This document shows positions 49,317 through 59,739 of a DNA stretch of 64,000 bases, piece by piece. Each line of letters begins with the position of its first letter. Position 1 is the first letter of the stretch. The position numbers were made by a program, and so were the translations under genes. The DNA comes from Adiantum capillus-veneris (Eukaryota > Streptophyta > Polypodiopsida > Polypodiales > Pteridaceae). The stretch spans positions 120,155,043 through 120,219,042 of the forward strand of contig CM043960.1 of the NCBI GenBank assembly GCA_014529385.2. Reading direction: 5' to 3'. Below the pieces are notes generated by a model that saw only the letters and a program-made list of their open reading frames with translations, did no database searches and was not told the origin of the DNA.

Positions 49317-49667
49317 GTGACAGAAAAAGGGATTTTCTTTTATGATAATTTTTATATCTCACCAAGATCTATGAAGGATTCGGGCACTATCAACAAGGTT
49401 GCACTGCCTAGTTTTATAAGTGGAGAGTGGCCATTGCCAAGCTCAGTAATAAGTGAAATCTATAGGTGCAAGATCTTCTATGCAATTCAAAAATGTCAAA
49501 AGACCAACATTGCAAGCAAGTTGAGTAAAATTTCAATTTTTATTCCCATCATTTTCTTTGTGGATTTCTTTGCAAATGTTGATGTGAAAGTGTCTATAAC
49601 AATGATGTCGGTTACGTACTTAAACAGTGAAGATGTGCTAGAATTTTTGGATGAGGGTTGGAGTTGA
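49317..49667 (+). CDS. Unrecognised 116-codon reading frame
   Basis: The frame starts MTEKGIFFYDNFYISPRSMK and ends EDVLEFLDEGWS, with a hydrophobic stretch around IFIPIIFFVDFF. Codons upstream (to about 49230) stay mostly open, and a coding-like stretch with HNEHLETLKIRTKCSLYQVK follows at about 49855-49920. It may be a decayed gene of unknown type. Confidence 0.2.
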   Translation: MTEKGIFFYDNFYISPRSMKDSGTINKVALPSFISGEWPLPSSVISEIYRCKIFYAIQKCQKTNIASKLSKISIFIPIIFFVDFFANVDVKVSITMMSVTYLNSEDVLEFLDEGWS

Positions 49668-51246
49668 AAAAAACTGAATGGGGTACTTTGCAAAGTGCAA
49701 TCCGGATCCATTACCTGTAAATACATGATCCATGCCCAAAACTTCATTATTGCATTTTTTTTTTATAGTGGATGGCATCATGAGAGGGGGACTTTGTACC
49801 TTTAGACAAAACAAAACATAGATGATTTCAATGATAAACCCATTGATGTATGGATGCACAATGAACACTTGGAAACATTGAAGATAAGAACCAAGTGCTC
49901 ATTGTACCAAGTGAAGCATGAGTTACACAATGAAGATGAAAATTTACCTTCAACTTTTTCTTTTCAAAGCACACACACACACATCCTTGTTGAAGGATTG
50001 TTAGTCCCTTGTAATTCCTACTTGCTGTAGTTGTCTATATCGCCATCTAAGCTCTACCTTGAGAGCACATGGGTGGATGATGGAGTCACTTTGTAATAGT
50101 GTGCTAATCTAATTTTTTTGATTTGCCACTGATCTACTTTGCATTGTATCTCTCTCTACTCTCCTTGCTACTATATCCTTATTGTATTCCGCATTTCTTA
50201 CAAATAATATTTTTTTAATGGAAATTTTTTTGTGTGACCTATTCTTACTTTTCCTAATTTTTAATATGGATTGCAGGTCTGGAGGAGAATTGAGAAGAAA
50301 TTTTCATGCCAAGAAGTACCAAAATGGATAGTACATCTTCTTCCAAGCTAAAGCATATGCAAATTGTATCAAATTGGTATTTTGTACAAATGTTGGTTGT
50401 CTCTTCTTGTAGTAGACTGACATTTTGTACATTTCCATATCAATGACAAATGACATTTTGGTTTAGATGTCTTCATTTTATTTGATTTATTGTTCGGATG
50501 TCTTATTTTTTTAAATTTTTCATATCTTGTTTGATGTCAATGTCGTCAATATTGTATGCCTTCACAACACAATAAATAGGTCATCTTGGTTTACGTTTGT
50601 CACCCTTTCTCCTCTTCCTCTTCCTCTTCCTCTGAGCAACAGATCAAGAGTAATGGGTAAGGATTATGGATCCTCTTCCTCATTTCCTTTGAGCAAGAAG
50701 AAAAGGAGAATAGGGATAAAAATCCCATGAACAAGAAAAGAAAGAGAAGGAGGAGAGGGAAGAGGTGGAAGACCCTGAGCCAATTTTCATTATCTCAACT
50801 TCCTTGAAATAACTCACACCATGGTTGGCAGATTTCTTAGGCCCTTCTAGGGTAGGGGTTGGAGGATGGCATGGATTATGGATTGGGCCTTGACATGTTT
50901 CTATCAACACAATTGGACTATGAAAAACATGTAGAGACAATTGCAAGGGCTACCACAATTGCAACAAAAGTTGAAGGATTGTATTGGGAGCTACACAAGA
51001 GATGGATCTAATGAAAGTTTTAAAACTTACGTCATACTCTCAAGGAGAGAATTTTAATGTTTTCTCTCTCCAAAACAATATGAGTATGTAATTTTGTCTC
51101 TTTACAAAATTCTCTCAAGTAGAGAGTATGTAATGTTCTCAAGTAGAGTATGTCAAGAAGGTTTCTACTTCACAAAATTCTATTTACAGAAAATTGCTTT
51201 GCTATTATAGAATTTTGCTTTCACAAGATACTTTTTTTAGGGGTTC
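49668..51246. other. Unassigned AT-rich sequence
   Basis: Only short frames are seen. A T-rich block at 50110-50240 and a CTCTTCC-repeat at about 50608-50635 are the visible features. Confidence 0.35.
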
Positions 51247-52474
51247 TCAAAGTCCTAGGACTCTTTGTTGTGCTAGCTTCCTATGTTTTCCTTGGGATCT
51301 TCCTCGGTGTTTTGGGCTCTTCTTCTTTCTTCTTGACCTCCTTAGGCTCTGTCTCCTTGGCTGTCTTTCTCTATTTCTCTTCCTCCTTGGACTTTTGTTC
51401 TTGTAATGTCTACTTATTTTGCTCCTCCTTGGCATGTGTTTGTGCTATATCTAATCAACTTTTCCCTTACCCACAAAACATGGTTGTCAGTGTAGCCATT
51501 CCTATGGATCTAGTTAAGAAAGTTTAGTGTGTTAGCTTACCCTCATAGAAATAGGTTACCCTATTTATATGGTCAAATTCTTACCCCAATAGTCTTTTTT
51601 GGATTGCAATAGGTGTAGTCAACCACTACCTTTACATTTGTTATCACTCTTCATCCATGTGATCATGAGAAATCCTCCTCCTACAATGGTGGATAAATAA
51701 ACAAAAGGGGCAATATAACTACACAATTTTAAACTCAAATTACTTACAACCTTAGAGTATCGTACCTTCACATTCAAGATTTTCATGTCATCCGTGAGCT
51801 TTGTGATAGGAGGACATTGCTCAATCGCCTCTATCAGCCTTGAGGCATCCCTATTTCGAAATATCCAAAGCATTGTTACAAAATAACTGAAAGTGGGAGC
51901 ACTGGTTAGAGTATTGGATAGTTACACTTACAACCTAGACATTCCATGGTAGCCCTAAAGAGAGTCCAATATGAAACATGTTTTATGAGTGATATCAATT
52001 TCTATAAGACTCTAGTGAGAGCTATGTCAAGACCATTGGACATTGTCAAAAGCCTCCAAGATGAAACTTTGAAAATGACCTAGGTTATAGTAGAACATGC
52101 CTCTCATGGTAGGGGGAGGTAAGGAGTTCACAAGTTTCAATATCTATAATGGATAGCTAGTTCCTTATGTAAAAATCAGTCCTCAAATAGCGAGAGATGG
52201 TTGGGTCAACAATGTCTACTTTCTGTTGAACATCTAACTTATAGTCATGCATCAATAATCTACAAAGAAATTCAAAGAACACTTATTATATATGAACAAT
52301 GTACAAAAAACATATAGAATGGTGATGGTTAGGCAAACCTCAAGGATGCAATAATGATACGGTCATTGATCTCTCTTTTCAAATCTTTGAGGATGTCAAC
52401 ACACTAAGCATCCATGTCAATATAATTTTTTCTTTGAAGAAGGTCATCCTCTAAGAAAGCAGCCACTAAGAAGC
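51247..52474 (-). other. Possible decayed exons downstream of the histone-like gene
   Basis: On the minus strand, 52530-52330 keeps a mostly open frame with SIGFLVAAFLEDDLLQRKNY and CVDILKDLKREINDR up to an AG|GT donor-like site. Further down are KLDVQQKVDIVDPTISRYLR (about 52240), ASRLIEAIEQCPPITKLTDD (about 51850), and a Lys/Glu-rich segment (EEEKQRKTAKETEPKEVKKK, about 51430-51260). They read like coding scraps of one transcript but carry stops, and I recognise none of them. Confidence 0.2.
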
Positions 52475-53247
52475 CTATGGAGTTGACACTTGACAACAAT
52501 GAAGGGAGTTGTGCTTCAACTCAGGGTGCTTCAATATCCCTGAGTTCCTTTGTTTCCATCTCCTCCTGTCAGCTTTGGGCTCTTTCCCTTCTTCCAAAAC
52601 ATCATCCTCCTCTATTATCTCCTCAATCAAAATTTCAGGCTCTTTTGCCTTTCTTGATGTGGGTATGTTGAGAATGTTGAAGGTTTTCTTATCTTGCTGA
52701 GGTATTGATTTACAAATTTTACTAAATTTGTATCTTAATCTGCTTAAGACAATCATATCCTTGTCCATAACTATGACCCTGTGAGAGTGGGATGCACATA
52801 TGTATCTTGGAAGAGCTTAATTGAAAAGTCTTCAGCAGCCTCTTGCATACATGCCAAGGCACCTCTTCTCCATCTCATATCAATCTTAAACTACTCTGCT
52901 ATTTTCCTACGAAGAATTTGAAAAGGAAGCCTTGGAATTGCAATTATCAAATCCTTTTGTGCTCTGTTTATCTTTCTCAAGCATCTCACATTTTGAGAGA
53001 ATCTCATTTTCTTTACAAGTGGGAGTTTTATACCAACTCCCTTTTTGGTTGGTTGCTTGGAGGATCCAACTACCTTATCTCTCTTTGAGCTCTCACCTTT
53101 GTCCATCTATGAGCTCTCACCTTTCTCCCCTTTGAGCTCTCACCTTTGTCTATTGGTTTGAAATTTTCTGGTGTTGCTTTGCCTAGAAATCTCTTGGTTT
53201 GACATTTTCTCTAGGAACCTTCCTTGCAGTTTTTTGGTCCTTGCCAT
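52475..53247 (-). pseudogene. Histone H3-like gene with CENH3-like residues, broken
   Basis: The minus-strand frame begins MARTKK (ATG at 53245-53247), as H3 does. After a diverged tail with two stops and a 21-bp repeat (GAC AAA GGT GAG AGC TCA) comes MRFSQNVRCLRKINRAQKDL, then LPFQILRRKIAE, a TAG at 52891-52893, FKIDMRWRRGALACMQEAAE, DFSIKLFQDTYV, a frameshift near 52795, and RVIVMDKDMIVLSRLR. Without gaps this gives about 29 identities in 62 residues to plant H3 from the alpha-N helix to alpha-2, and 9 of 21 in the last helix. Trp in RWxxxAL and the AEDF of alpha-2 are typical of centromeric CENH3, although loop 1 is not lengthened as in most CENH3s. An acidic C-terminal extension (to 52475) is not known in H3. 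Histones wrap nucleosomal DNA; this copy cannot be translated whole. Confidence 0.65.
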
Positions 53248-53615
53248 ATCTATAGATTAGACCTAAAAAGGAAAATATATAGCCATGGAGTCACACTATC
53301 TTAGACCTCTTCATTAACTTCAGAAGGATGCAATCTAGAAATGTTGCACCAAAAATAAAGGCTGTGTCCTCCTTGGGGGTTCACCATTCAGTACCCCCTA
53401 TATAACGTGTGTTCACGGGCTATTAAAAAAAACCCTCTTTTAACATGTCTGAATGAATCAAATGACTCCTTATTTTAGAAGTTTTTTCCAAATTTGAATA
53501 TAGAAACCCCTTATTTTAATGTATCTCTGTTAAATTGCCTAAATTTTTGCATTTTAAAATCCCCCCTTTTGAACTCACATTATACATTAACATGCTTACA
53601 TAGTGCACCCCCCAA
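53248..53615. other. Unassigned sequence upstream of the histone-like gene
   Basis: No promoter element that I can support. A TATATAACG string lies near 53399, on the upstream side of the histone-like start. Confidence 0.3.
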
Positions 53616-54052
53616 GGTGTCCTCCCTATGCAAAAATAGTTTAACCAGATGCATGTCCGTGGAGCCATGTCTGACTACTCCATTATTGCATAGGGGGGAC
53701 ACCACCAAGAAAAGTTATGAAAACAACTTTGTGTCGTCTCTACGCAAAACAAAGTGTAGTCAGTCTCGCCAAATACACTATTTTTGCATTGACAAGACAG
53801 ATTCAAGGAAAAATCATAAAAGTATTTTTAATAAATTATTGCTCAATAAAAACTTATAAAAGTATCTCTCATAAACTCTTGTGTCCTCTCTACGCAAAAT
53901 TAAGCTTGTTGGATGCATGACTGATTACGCTATTTTTGTGTAGAGAGCACACAAACATGAAAAATATTAAAAGGACTATTATGTCGTCCCTACGCAAAAA
54001 TAGTATAGTCGGACATGTGTATGGATACACTATTTTTTCATAGCGATGACAT
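53616..54052. repeat. Hairpin array, left cluster (4 units)
   Basis: Four inverted repeats at 53616-53703, 53732-53799, 53881-53951 and 53981-54052. Each starts like TGTCGTCCCTACGCAAAAATAG and ends with the complementary CTATTTTTGCATAG...GACA, enclosing a 15-25-nt loop with GGACATG or GCATG. Confidence 0.85.
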
Positions 54053-54599
54053 GGCTTAACAAAAACTCTGTGTGACAAATTTTGCAAAGAAAGCATTGAT
54101 GTTGTGAAAGATTACCTTACAATGATCATCCAAATATTCGAGAAGAGAAAACAAAGAAAAGAATAGAGAAAACAAGAAGGTTAGGCTGAAATGGACTTTG
54201 TGGAGCAATAGAAGAAGGCTTGATGTAAGTTGACTTTGAATTGACCTTGTGGAGCAATGTGGAGAGAAGAATGGAGCTAATTGAAAAAAAAAAAAAGCCA
54301 AATAAGGATCGATGGCGAGCACCTCTTTATATAGGAGTGCACAATTACCTGGGTAAAATTTGAATTTACACAATTTATGATGCATGGATTTAATTGTTGT
54401 GCATCTGTCTCAAGGTGCATGATTGAAATACTATTTATAGCTATCAAATTTGCTATACATAGCATTGTTGATCCTTCCGTCCTATTTTGGTTAAAAAATT
54501 CATAGAATCCAAAGTTGAAGAGAGCTCAAAATGTTATTACGAAAACACAAAGGTACATATTCTATTGGAATTTTTTTATAACATTTTTTGTCATTGTGT
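54053..54599. other. Spacer between hairpin clusters
   Basis: No hairpin unit and no gene recognised. A poly-A run lies at 54282-54295. Confidence 0.4.
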
Positions 54600-55258
54600 A
54601 TGTCGTCTCTTTGCAAAAATAGAGCAACCAAAAATGCATCCGGATGCTCTATTTTTGCATTACAAGGACATAAATCAATGAGCAAAAAAATGAGGCCTCA
54701 TATGTCGTCCTTATGAAAAATTAGAGCAGCCAGACATGCATTCAGATGCTCTATTTTTGCATTGCAAGGACACAAGACATAGAGCCAACAAAACTTCAAA
54801 CTTATTGACACTCTTCTTTGATTGTGTTTCCCTCATGGAAAAATAGAACACCCGGACATACATTTGGGTGCTCTTTTTTTGCGTAGAGACGACACTAATG
54901 TGAATAGGCAAAGAAATCACTAATATTTCATGTTTATGTTGCCCTTATGCAAAAATAGAACACCCGGACCTACATTTGGATGCTCTTTTTTTGCATAGGA
55001 ACAACATATGACCAAGTTCAGTGAAGAGTCAACATGTTCAAATTCATGTTTAATCTTTCTTTGGATGTGTCACCCTTATGCAAAAATAGGACATCTAGAC
55101 CTACGTCTAGATGCTCTTTTTTGACATAGGGATGACATATATAACCAAGTTTATTGAAGAGTAACATGAAGAGTCAACCATTTCTTTGGTTGTGTTGCCC
55201 TTATATGCAAATATAGAACACCATGTCTGGATGCTCTTTTTTTGCATAGGGGCAAAAT
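54600..55258. repeat. Hairpin array, right cluster (6 units)
   Basis: Six units at 54600-54671, 54702-54773, 54824-54895, 54936-55007, 55065-55138 and 55189-55258. Each is about 72 nt, with arms such as TATGCAAAAATAGAGCA and TGCTCTATTTTTGCATA and ends reading GTCGTC/GACGAC variants. Spacers of 30-58 bp share AAGTTTATTGAAGAGTCAAC. The units differ from each other by several substitutions, many of them compensated across the stem. Confidence 0.9.
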
Positions 55259-55487
55259 ATGACCAAGTTTATTAAAGAGTCAACATGTTAAAACTTTCTT
55301 CCAAGTTTATGACATTTTAAGGTGTTTTTGCTCTTAATCTACATGTCCATCTTTCTTCCAAGTGTATGACATTTTAACGTATTTTTTGTTTTTCTTTTGC
55401 TGAAAAGGTGACTAAGAAGAGTTTGGAGGGTGTTGATTTTGAAGAGGTTGAGGAGACAAGTGATGACAGGTTGATGGACTATACCAA

Positions 55488-55775
55488 GTGAAGCAGCTAT
55501 CTAAGTTTGCCTATGTGAGAGAAATATTTAAGGTTCCCTTTGATCTTGAGAGTTTTTTGGAAGGATTTAGCAATGAAACTCTAGATTATCAAAATGTTTT
55601 TGCTGACCTTATGAGGGATCACAAGCTTGACAAATCTATAAACTTTAATGATATTTTTAGAGTAGGAAATTTAACAACAAGTACAGACCCCAAGAAGTTG
55701 TCATACTCCAAGATGATTGGAAGAAGTTCCATAGCCCCTGTGAGTTGCATGGAAGGCACGGTTGTAAGCTTTTGA
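55488..55775 (+). CDS. Unrecognised 95-codon reading frame
   Basis: The frame reads MKQLSKFAYVREIFKVPFDL and ends MEGTVVSF. The preceding DNA (from about 55390) is open in another frame with an acidic KSLEGVDFEEVEETSDDRL stretch, suggesting a longer, frameshifted coding region. No family is recognised. It is cut short about 145 bp before the inverted Tat copy. Confidence 0.2.
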   Translation: MKQLSKFAYVREIFKVPFDLESFLEGFSNETLDYQNVFADLMRDHKLDKSINFNDIFRVGNLTTSTDPKKLSYSKMIGRSSIAPVSCMEGTVVSF

Positions 55776-55919
55776 TTGAAGATATTGCATTTTTCTCTCT
55801 CTTTTGAATCTTTATTCCATAGAAGAAGGAGAGTTCAATCTTTTGCAAAACATAGGAGCTATGAATGTCCAAAATGTGGAGGAAACACCTGAGGATTTAA
55901 GAGAGTAAATGGAAAGGAG

Positions 55920-57029
55920 ATAAGGTTTGAGCCGCCAACGATTTACCTTGGTTTTATGAAGTTTACCATCAGCTTCCTTAAGCTGGTAACTTCCATTGGC
56001 ATACTTTTTCCTGATGATGAAAGGGCCCTCCCATCGGAGTAGGAGCTTCTTTTCTTTGCGTGTGTCAAAACGATTGTCATAGCGGAGCACGAACATTCCT
56101 TTCTTTAAATATTTGCATCGAAGATGCTGGTTGAAGCTGAGCCGTCTGTGCTCTGCCTGTGCCGCATAATAATTAATTGCTTCTTCTCTATCCAGCTGTA
56201 GTCCAAGTCGAGGATGTGGTCTCTTAAATGCATGTTGGGCCGTTGAAGTTGGCTTGCCATCACTCTGAGACTTTGTAGTTGCACCTCAATAGGCAAGATT
56301 GCCTCCTTGCCAAATACCAAATGATATGGTGTGAACCCCAAAGATGTAAAGAATGAGGTTATGTAGGCCCACAAAGCTGGGAGTAGATACTTATCCCAAT
56401 CTGCAGGATGATTGTTAACCTGCTTGGTGATAATTTTACAAACCATTCCATTCACTTTCTCAACTAGGACATTACATTGAGGGTAATATGGTGATGAGTG
56501 CCTCCTTGTAATGCCTAGTTTTTGCATTAACTCTCCTACCAAGTCTGCTCTGAAACCTGGCCCTCTATCAGAGATGATTTCTAATGCTGTGCCAAACCTA
56601 CAGCATATGTGCTCATAGACAAACTTAGCTACCTCTACCGCTGTGGTTCTAGTAGTGGCTAGCTTCCGCCCATCTAGCCATATAGTCAACTCCCATGATG
56701 ATGTAGAATTTCCCTGAGTTGGCCCTACGCAATGGTCCTATGGCATCTATACCCCATTTTTCAAATGGTCCATATGAAAGGATAGGTATCTGTGGTTCAG
56801 GCATGAGTAACCTGGTGCCGGCCTTTTGACACAACTTACATGTCTTACACCAGTGGTGTACATCACGGTTGAGGCTAGGCCATACAAAAACAGTCTGCAA
56901 GATTTTCCTTGTTATATCTAGGGAAAAGTGACCACCACAAACATCGTCATGAAAACTGGCAATTACCCCCGTAATTTCATGAGAGAGAGGGACGTTCCTG
57001 AGTATTTGGTCCTTACCCTTACAATACAA
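55920..57029 (-). pseudogene. Integrase, inverted Tat copy
   Basis: Same domain order and same frameshifts as the direct copy: HDDVCGGHFSLDITRKIL zinc region, then the DD and E core residues. Private changes include Gly to Val in the NGLVEK box (NVLVEK), next to the catalytic Glu, and Met to Lys in the C-terminal NGSYQLKEADG. After VNRWRLKPY the frame runs into unrelated sequence (LLSIYSLKSSGV), marking the duplication breakpoint. Confidence 0.9.
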
Positions 57030-57071
57030 ACCGTCATTGATAAGCGGGTACCTTGTGGCCTTCCGGGTGAG

Positions 57072-57710
57072 CTATTGCTTCTGTCCCTTTGTTAGATCTA
57101 GTGGATATTCTCCTATTTCCAAAAAATGCATGATGTCAGGTAAGGCGTCACTACCTTGGAATAGAGGGAGATTTAGCTTTATAGCCCCAACCATCAGTTC
57201 GTGTAGTCTTTCGCTTGCTAAGGCATCAGCTTCATGGTTTTGAGCCCTTGGGATGTGGTGTAATTGAACTTCTTCAAACTTACCCAACAAGGTTTTTACA
57301 CAGTTTAAGTGAATCCTCAAGCTAGTATTCTTGCATGTCCACACTCCATTTACCTGCCTTACCAAAAGTAGAGCATCCCCAAATACATTAAGGCGCTTTA
57401 CCCCTTGCGAGACGCACCATTGTAAACCCTTGGTCAGTGCTGCATATTTAGCTTCATTGTTAGAATGTGATTCCAACAAATGGCCAAGCAAAAATACCTT
57501 GATACCTTTGTCATCAAAGACCACTATGCCTGCAACTGCTTTGTCGGATGCTCGCTTGTAGGCTCCATCAAAGTAGAGAGGGTGTGCTCTTTCTACTACC
57601 GGTGGCTCTGGAAGTGGTTGAATTCCTTCCCCTTTAGATTGCTTCACCTTCTTCTCAAAGTTTTGGTAGGTCATAAGTCCCCTCAAGCTTGCCCTTGTCG
57701 TGCTTTCCAC
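57072..57710 (-). CDS. Second RNase H, inverted Tat copy, 212 residues
   Basis: Protein-identical to the direct copy (34707-35345), with all four acidic catalytic residues present (YFDGA, NNEAKY, FGDALL, NHEADAL). It is an internal polyprotein segment, so the first Met is not a native start. Preserved identity here means few or no substitutions since duplication. Confidence 0.85.
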   Translation of the reverse strand: MESTTRASLRGLMTYQNFEKKVKQSKGEGIQPLPEPPVVERAHPLYFDGAYKRASDKAVAGIVVFDDKGIKVFLLGHLLESHSNNEAKYAALTKGLQWCVSQGVKRLNVFGDALLLVRQVNGVWTCKNTSLRIHLNCVKTLLGKFEEVQLHHIPRAQNHEADALASERLHELMVGAIKLNLPLFQGSDALPDIMHFLEIGEYPLDLTKGQKQ

Positions 57711-57854
57711 CTATACCGTGTAGTCAAATTCTTGCAGACAAACTAGCCATTTAGTAATCCTAGCAGAAACATCCATGTGATGTACAACATAGGGAAACAT
57801 CTCATCCATGGTTAGAATCACAAATTGCTTAGGCAACAAATATGACCTAAACTT

Positions 57855-59341
57855 TGTCACGTTGCAAAACTAAGAGCTAGGACTAGGTGTTCCACATGGA
57901 TGAAACCTTTCTCTGCTGCTGTCATCATTCGGTTGGAGAAATAAATTGGCCTCATGAAAGATGTTGTTGTATCCTTATGGAGTAGCACAGCGCCCAAGGA
58001 GTCATCACCCACACTTGAGGTGACATAGAATTTTTCATCCCACTTAGGTGGTGAGATAGTTGGTAGGGTGGCTAAGACCTCCTTTACCTTGTTGGAGTGA
58101 TGTTCGCTCTCCTCATTCTAGGTGAAAGTTGATCTTTGAGTGAGCTGTTGCAGTGGTAGAACAAGTTGTGATAGTAGATGTATGAATCTACTCAAGTACC
58201 TCACCTTTTGTAAAAAGGAGACCAGTTGACGTGTGGTTGTTGGTGAAGGTAGGGCTATGAGTGCGGACACCTTACTTGGATCGGCGCTGATACCTTTTGC
58301 TGAAATTTCATGGCCTAACAGAATGACTTTACCTTCCCCAATGTGGCATTTTTCCACATTTAATTGCCCACCTAGGCTTTGCAACCTTGCCAAACCCTCA
58401 GTTACCTTTTCTAAGTGTGAAATGCGAGGGCTATATATACAAAAATCATCAATGAAAACTCTTATGGATGTTCCAAAGAACGGTTGAAAGACATATGTGA
58501 CATATCTTTGGAATGTGGCAGGTGCATTTGTGAGACCAAATGGCATAACTCTGTATGCAAAACAACCCCATAGCGTAATGAAAGTGGTTTTTAGCTGATC
58601 TTCCAAGGCTATGCGTATTTGAAAATACCCGGAATAACCATCACGCACGGTGTAGCATTCAAAACCCGCCACTTCATTCAAAATTTCATCCAATAAAGGG
58701 AGAGGAAAGTGATCTCTCTTTGTCGCTGCATTTAGTGGTTTGTAGTCAACGTAGACCCTCCACTTACCATTCTTTTTAGGCGTCACTACTACGGGTGACA
58801 CCCACTCTAAGTTTTCTACAGGATAGATGAACCCTGCTTCTAGTAGCTTCCTTACCTCGGCCAGGAGTGCATTTTCTTGTATGACCCCTAGTCGTCGTAG
58901 CTTTTGCACAACTGGTTTTACCCCTTTCTTCAACTTAATATGGTGTTTCACTACTGTAATACCTGTGATTCTCTCATAGTTGTCAATGAACAGGTCAAAA
59001 AATCCCATCAACATTTGCAAAAAATTATCTTTTTCCTCAATTGTTAACTCCTTAGACAACATACCCTTCAATCTACTTTCTCCTAGGCCAGGTGATTTAC
59101 TTTCCTCTTCATTGCGTTGCCCTTCTGGTGATGGATTTCCAGTTGTGCTTACCCTTTGTGGATCCTTCATGATGATACCCATTACATCGATGGAAGTCTC
59201 ACTTTTGTTGGTGGATGTGGTCTCCTCTTTAGAAGTGGAAGACTCACTAGTGTTTTCATTTGTTGATGTCTCTAGGTCCATTTGCTTCTGCTTGCCAGTC
59301 TTCATGTCGTAGTAGATTGTCTCCCCTTTCTTACCAGTCAT
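57855..59341 (-). pseudogene. Reverse transcriptase and first RNase H, inverted Tat copy (longest open frame of the window)
   Basis: Here the RT frame is uninterrupted for 407 codons (59341-58118) because the extra G present in the direct copy is absent. It contains linker, EAGFIYPVENLEWVSPVVVT, PKKNGKWRVYVDYKPLN, MPFGLTNAPATFQRY, FIDDFCIYS and the thumb. It ends at the same TAG within the RNase H entry as the direct copy. RNase H motifs (SSVGDDSLGAVLLHK, PIYFSNRMM) follow beyond the stop. This copy therefore keeps the ancestral state at the frameshift site. Confidence 0.9.
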
Positions 59342-59359
59342 GCGTAGAAGGCCAGTGCC

Positions 59360-59668
59360 TCAGTCCTCTTTTGCCTTCATGGCCATCAACCATGGTCTTC
59401 CCAAGATTAATGGATAGTCCTCCCCCTTAGTAGGCATTACAAAAACATCCACTTCTACCTCAGTGTTGAAAGCTTTTATCTTCACAGCAATTACCACACC
59501 TACACACTTTACTTTTGCGTTGTTTGCCATCTTTGCCTTGCATGGAGAAGGCCTATCAACCTCGAGCCCCAGCCGAAGCATCATAGCTTCACTCATCACA
59601 CAAATTTGTGCACCTACATCAATGTAGGTGTTTCCAACCTTTGCTTTGGAGCGCCTTGTACTTACCAT
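59360..59668 (-). pseudogene. Protease, inverted Tat copy
   Basis: Same as the direct copy, including the DVGA active-site loop. One private change is VVIAVK for VVSAVK. Non-catalytic as it stands. Confidence 0.75.
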
Positions 59669-59739
59669 TTTGGATCATTGTTGCCTTACCTTTGGTGCAA
59701 GATGTAGCAGCTGTGGCCATGTAATCTTTCGTCCTTACT

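Noticed and set aside
53616-55258. CRISPR-like array
   Set aside because: Units are inverted repeats with diverged sequence, irregular spacing and AT-rich spacers with shared phrases, in a plant nuclear context.
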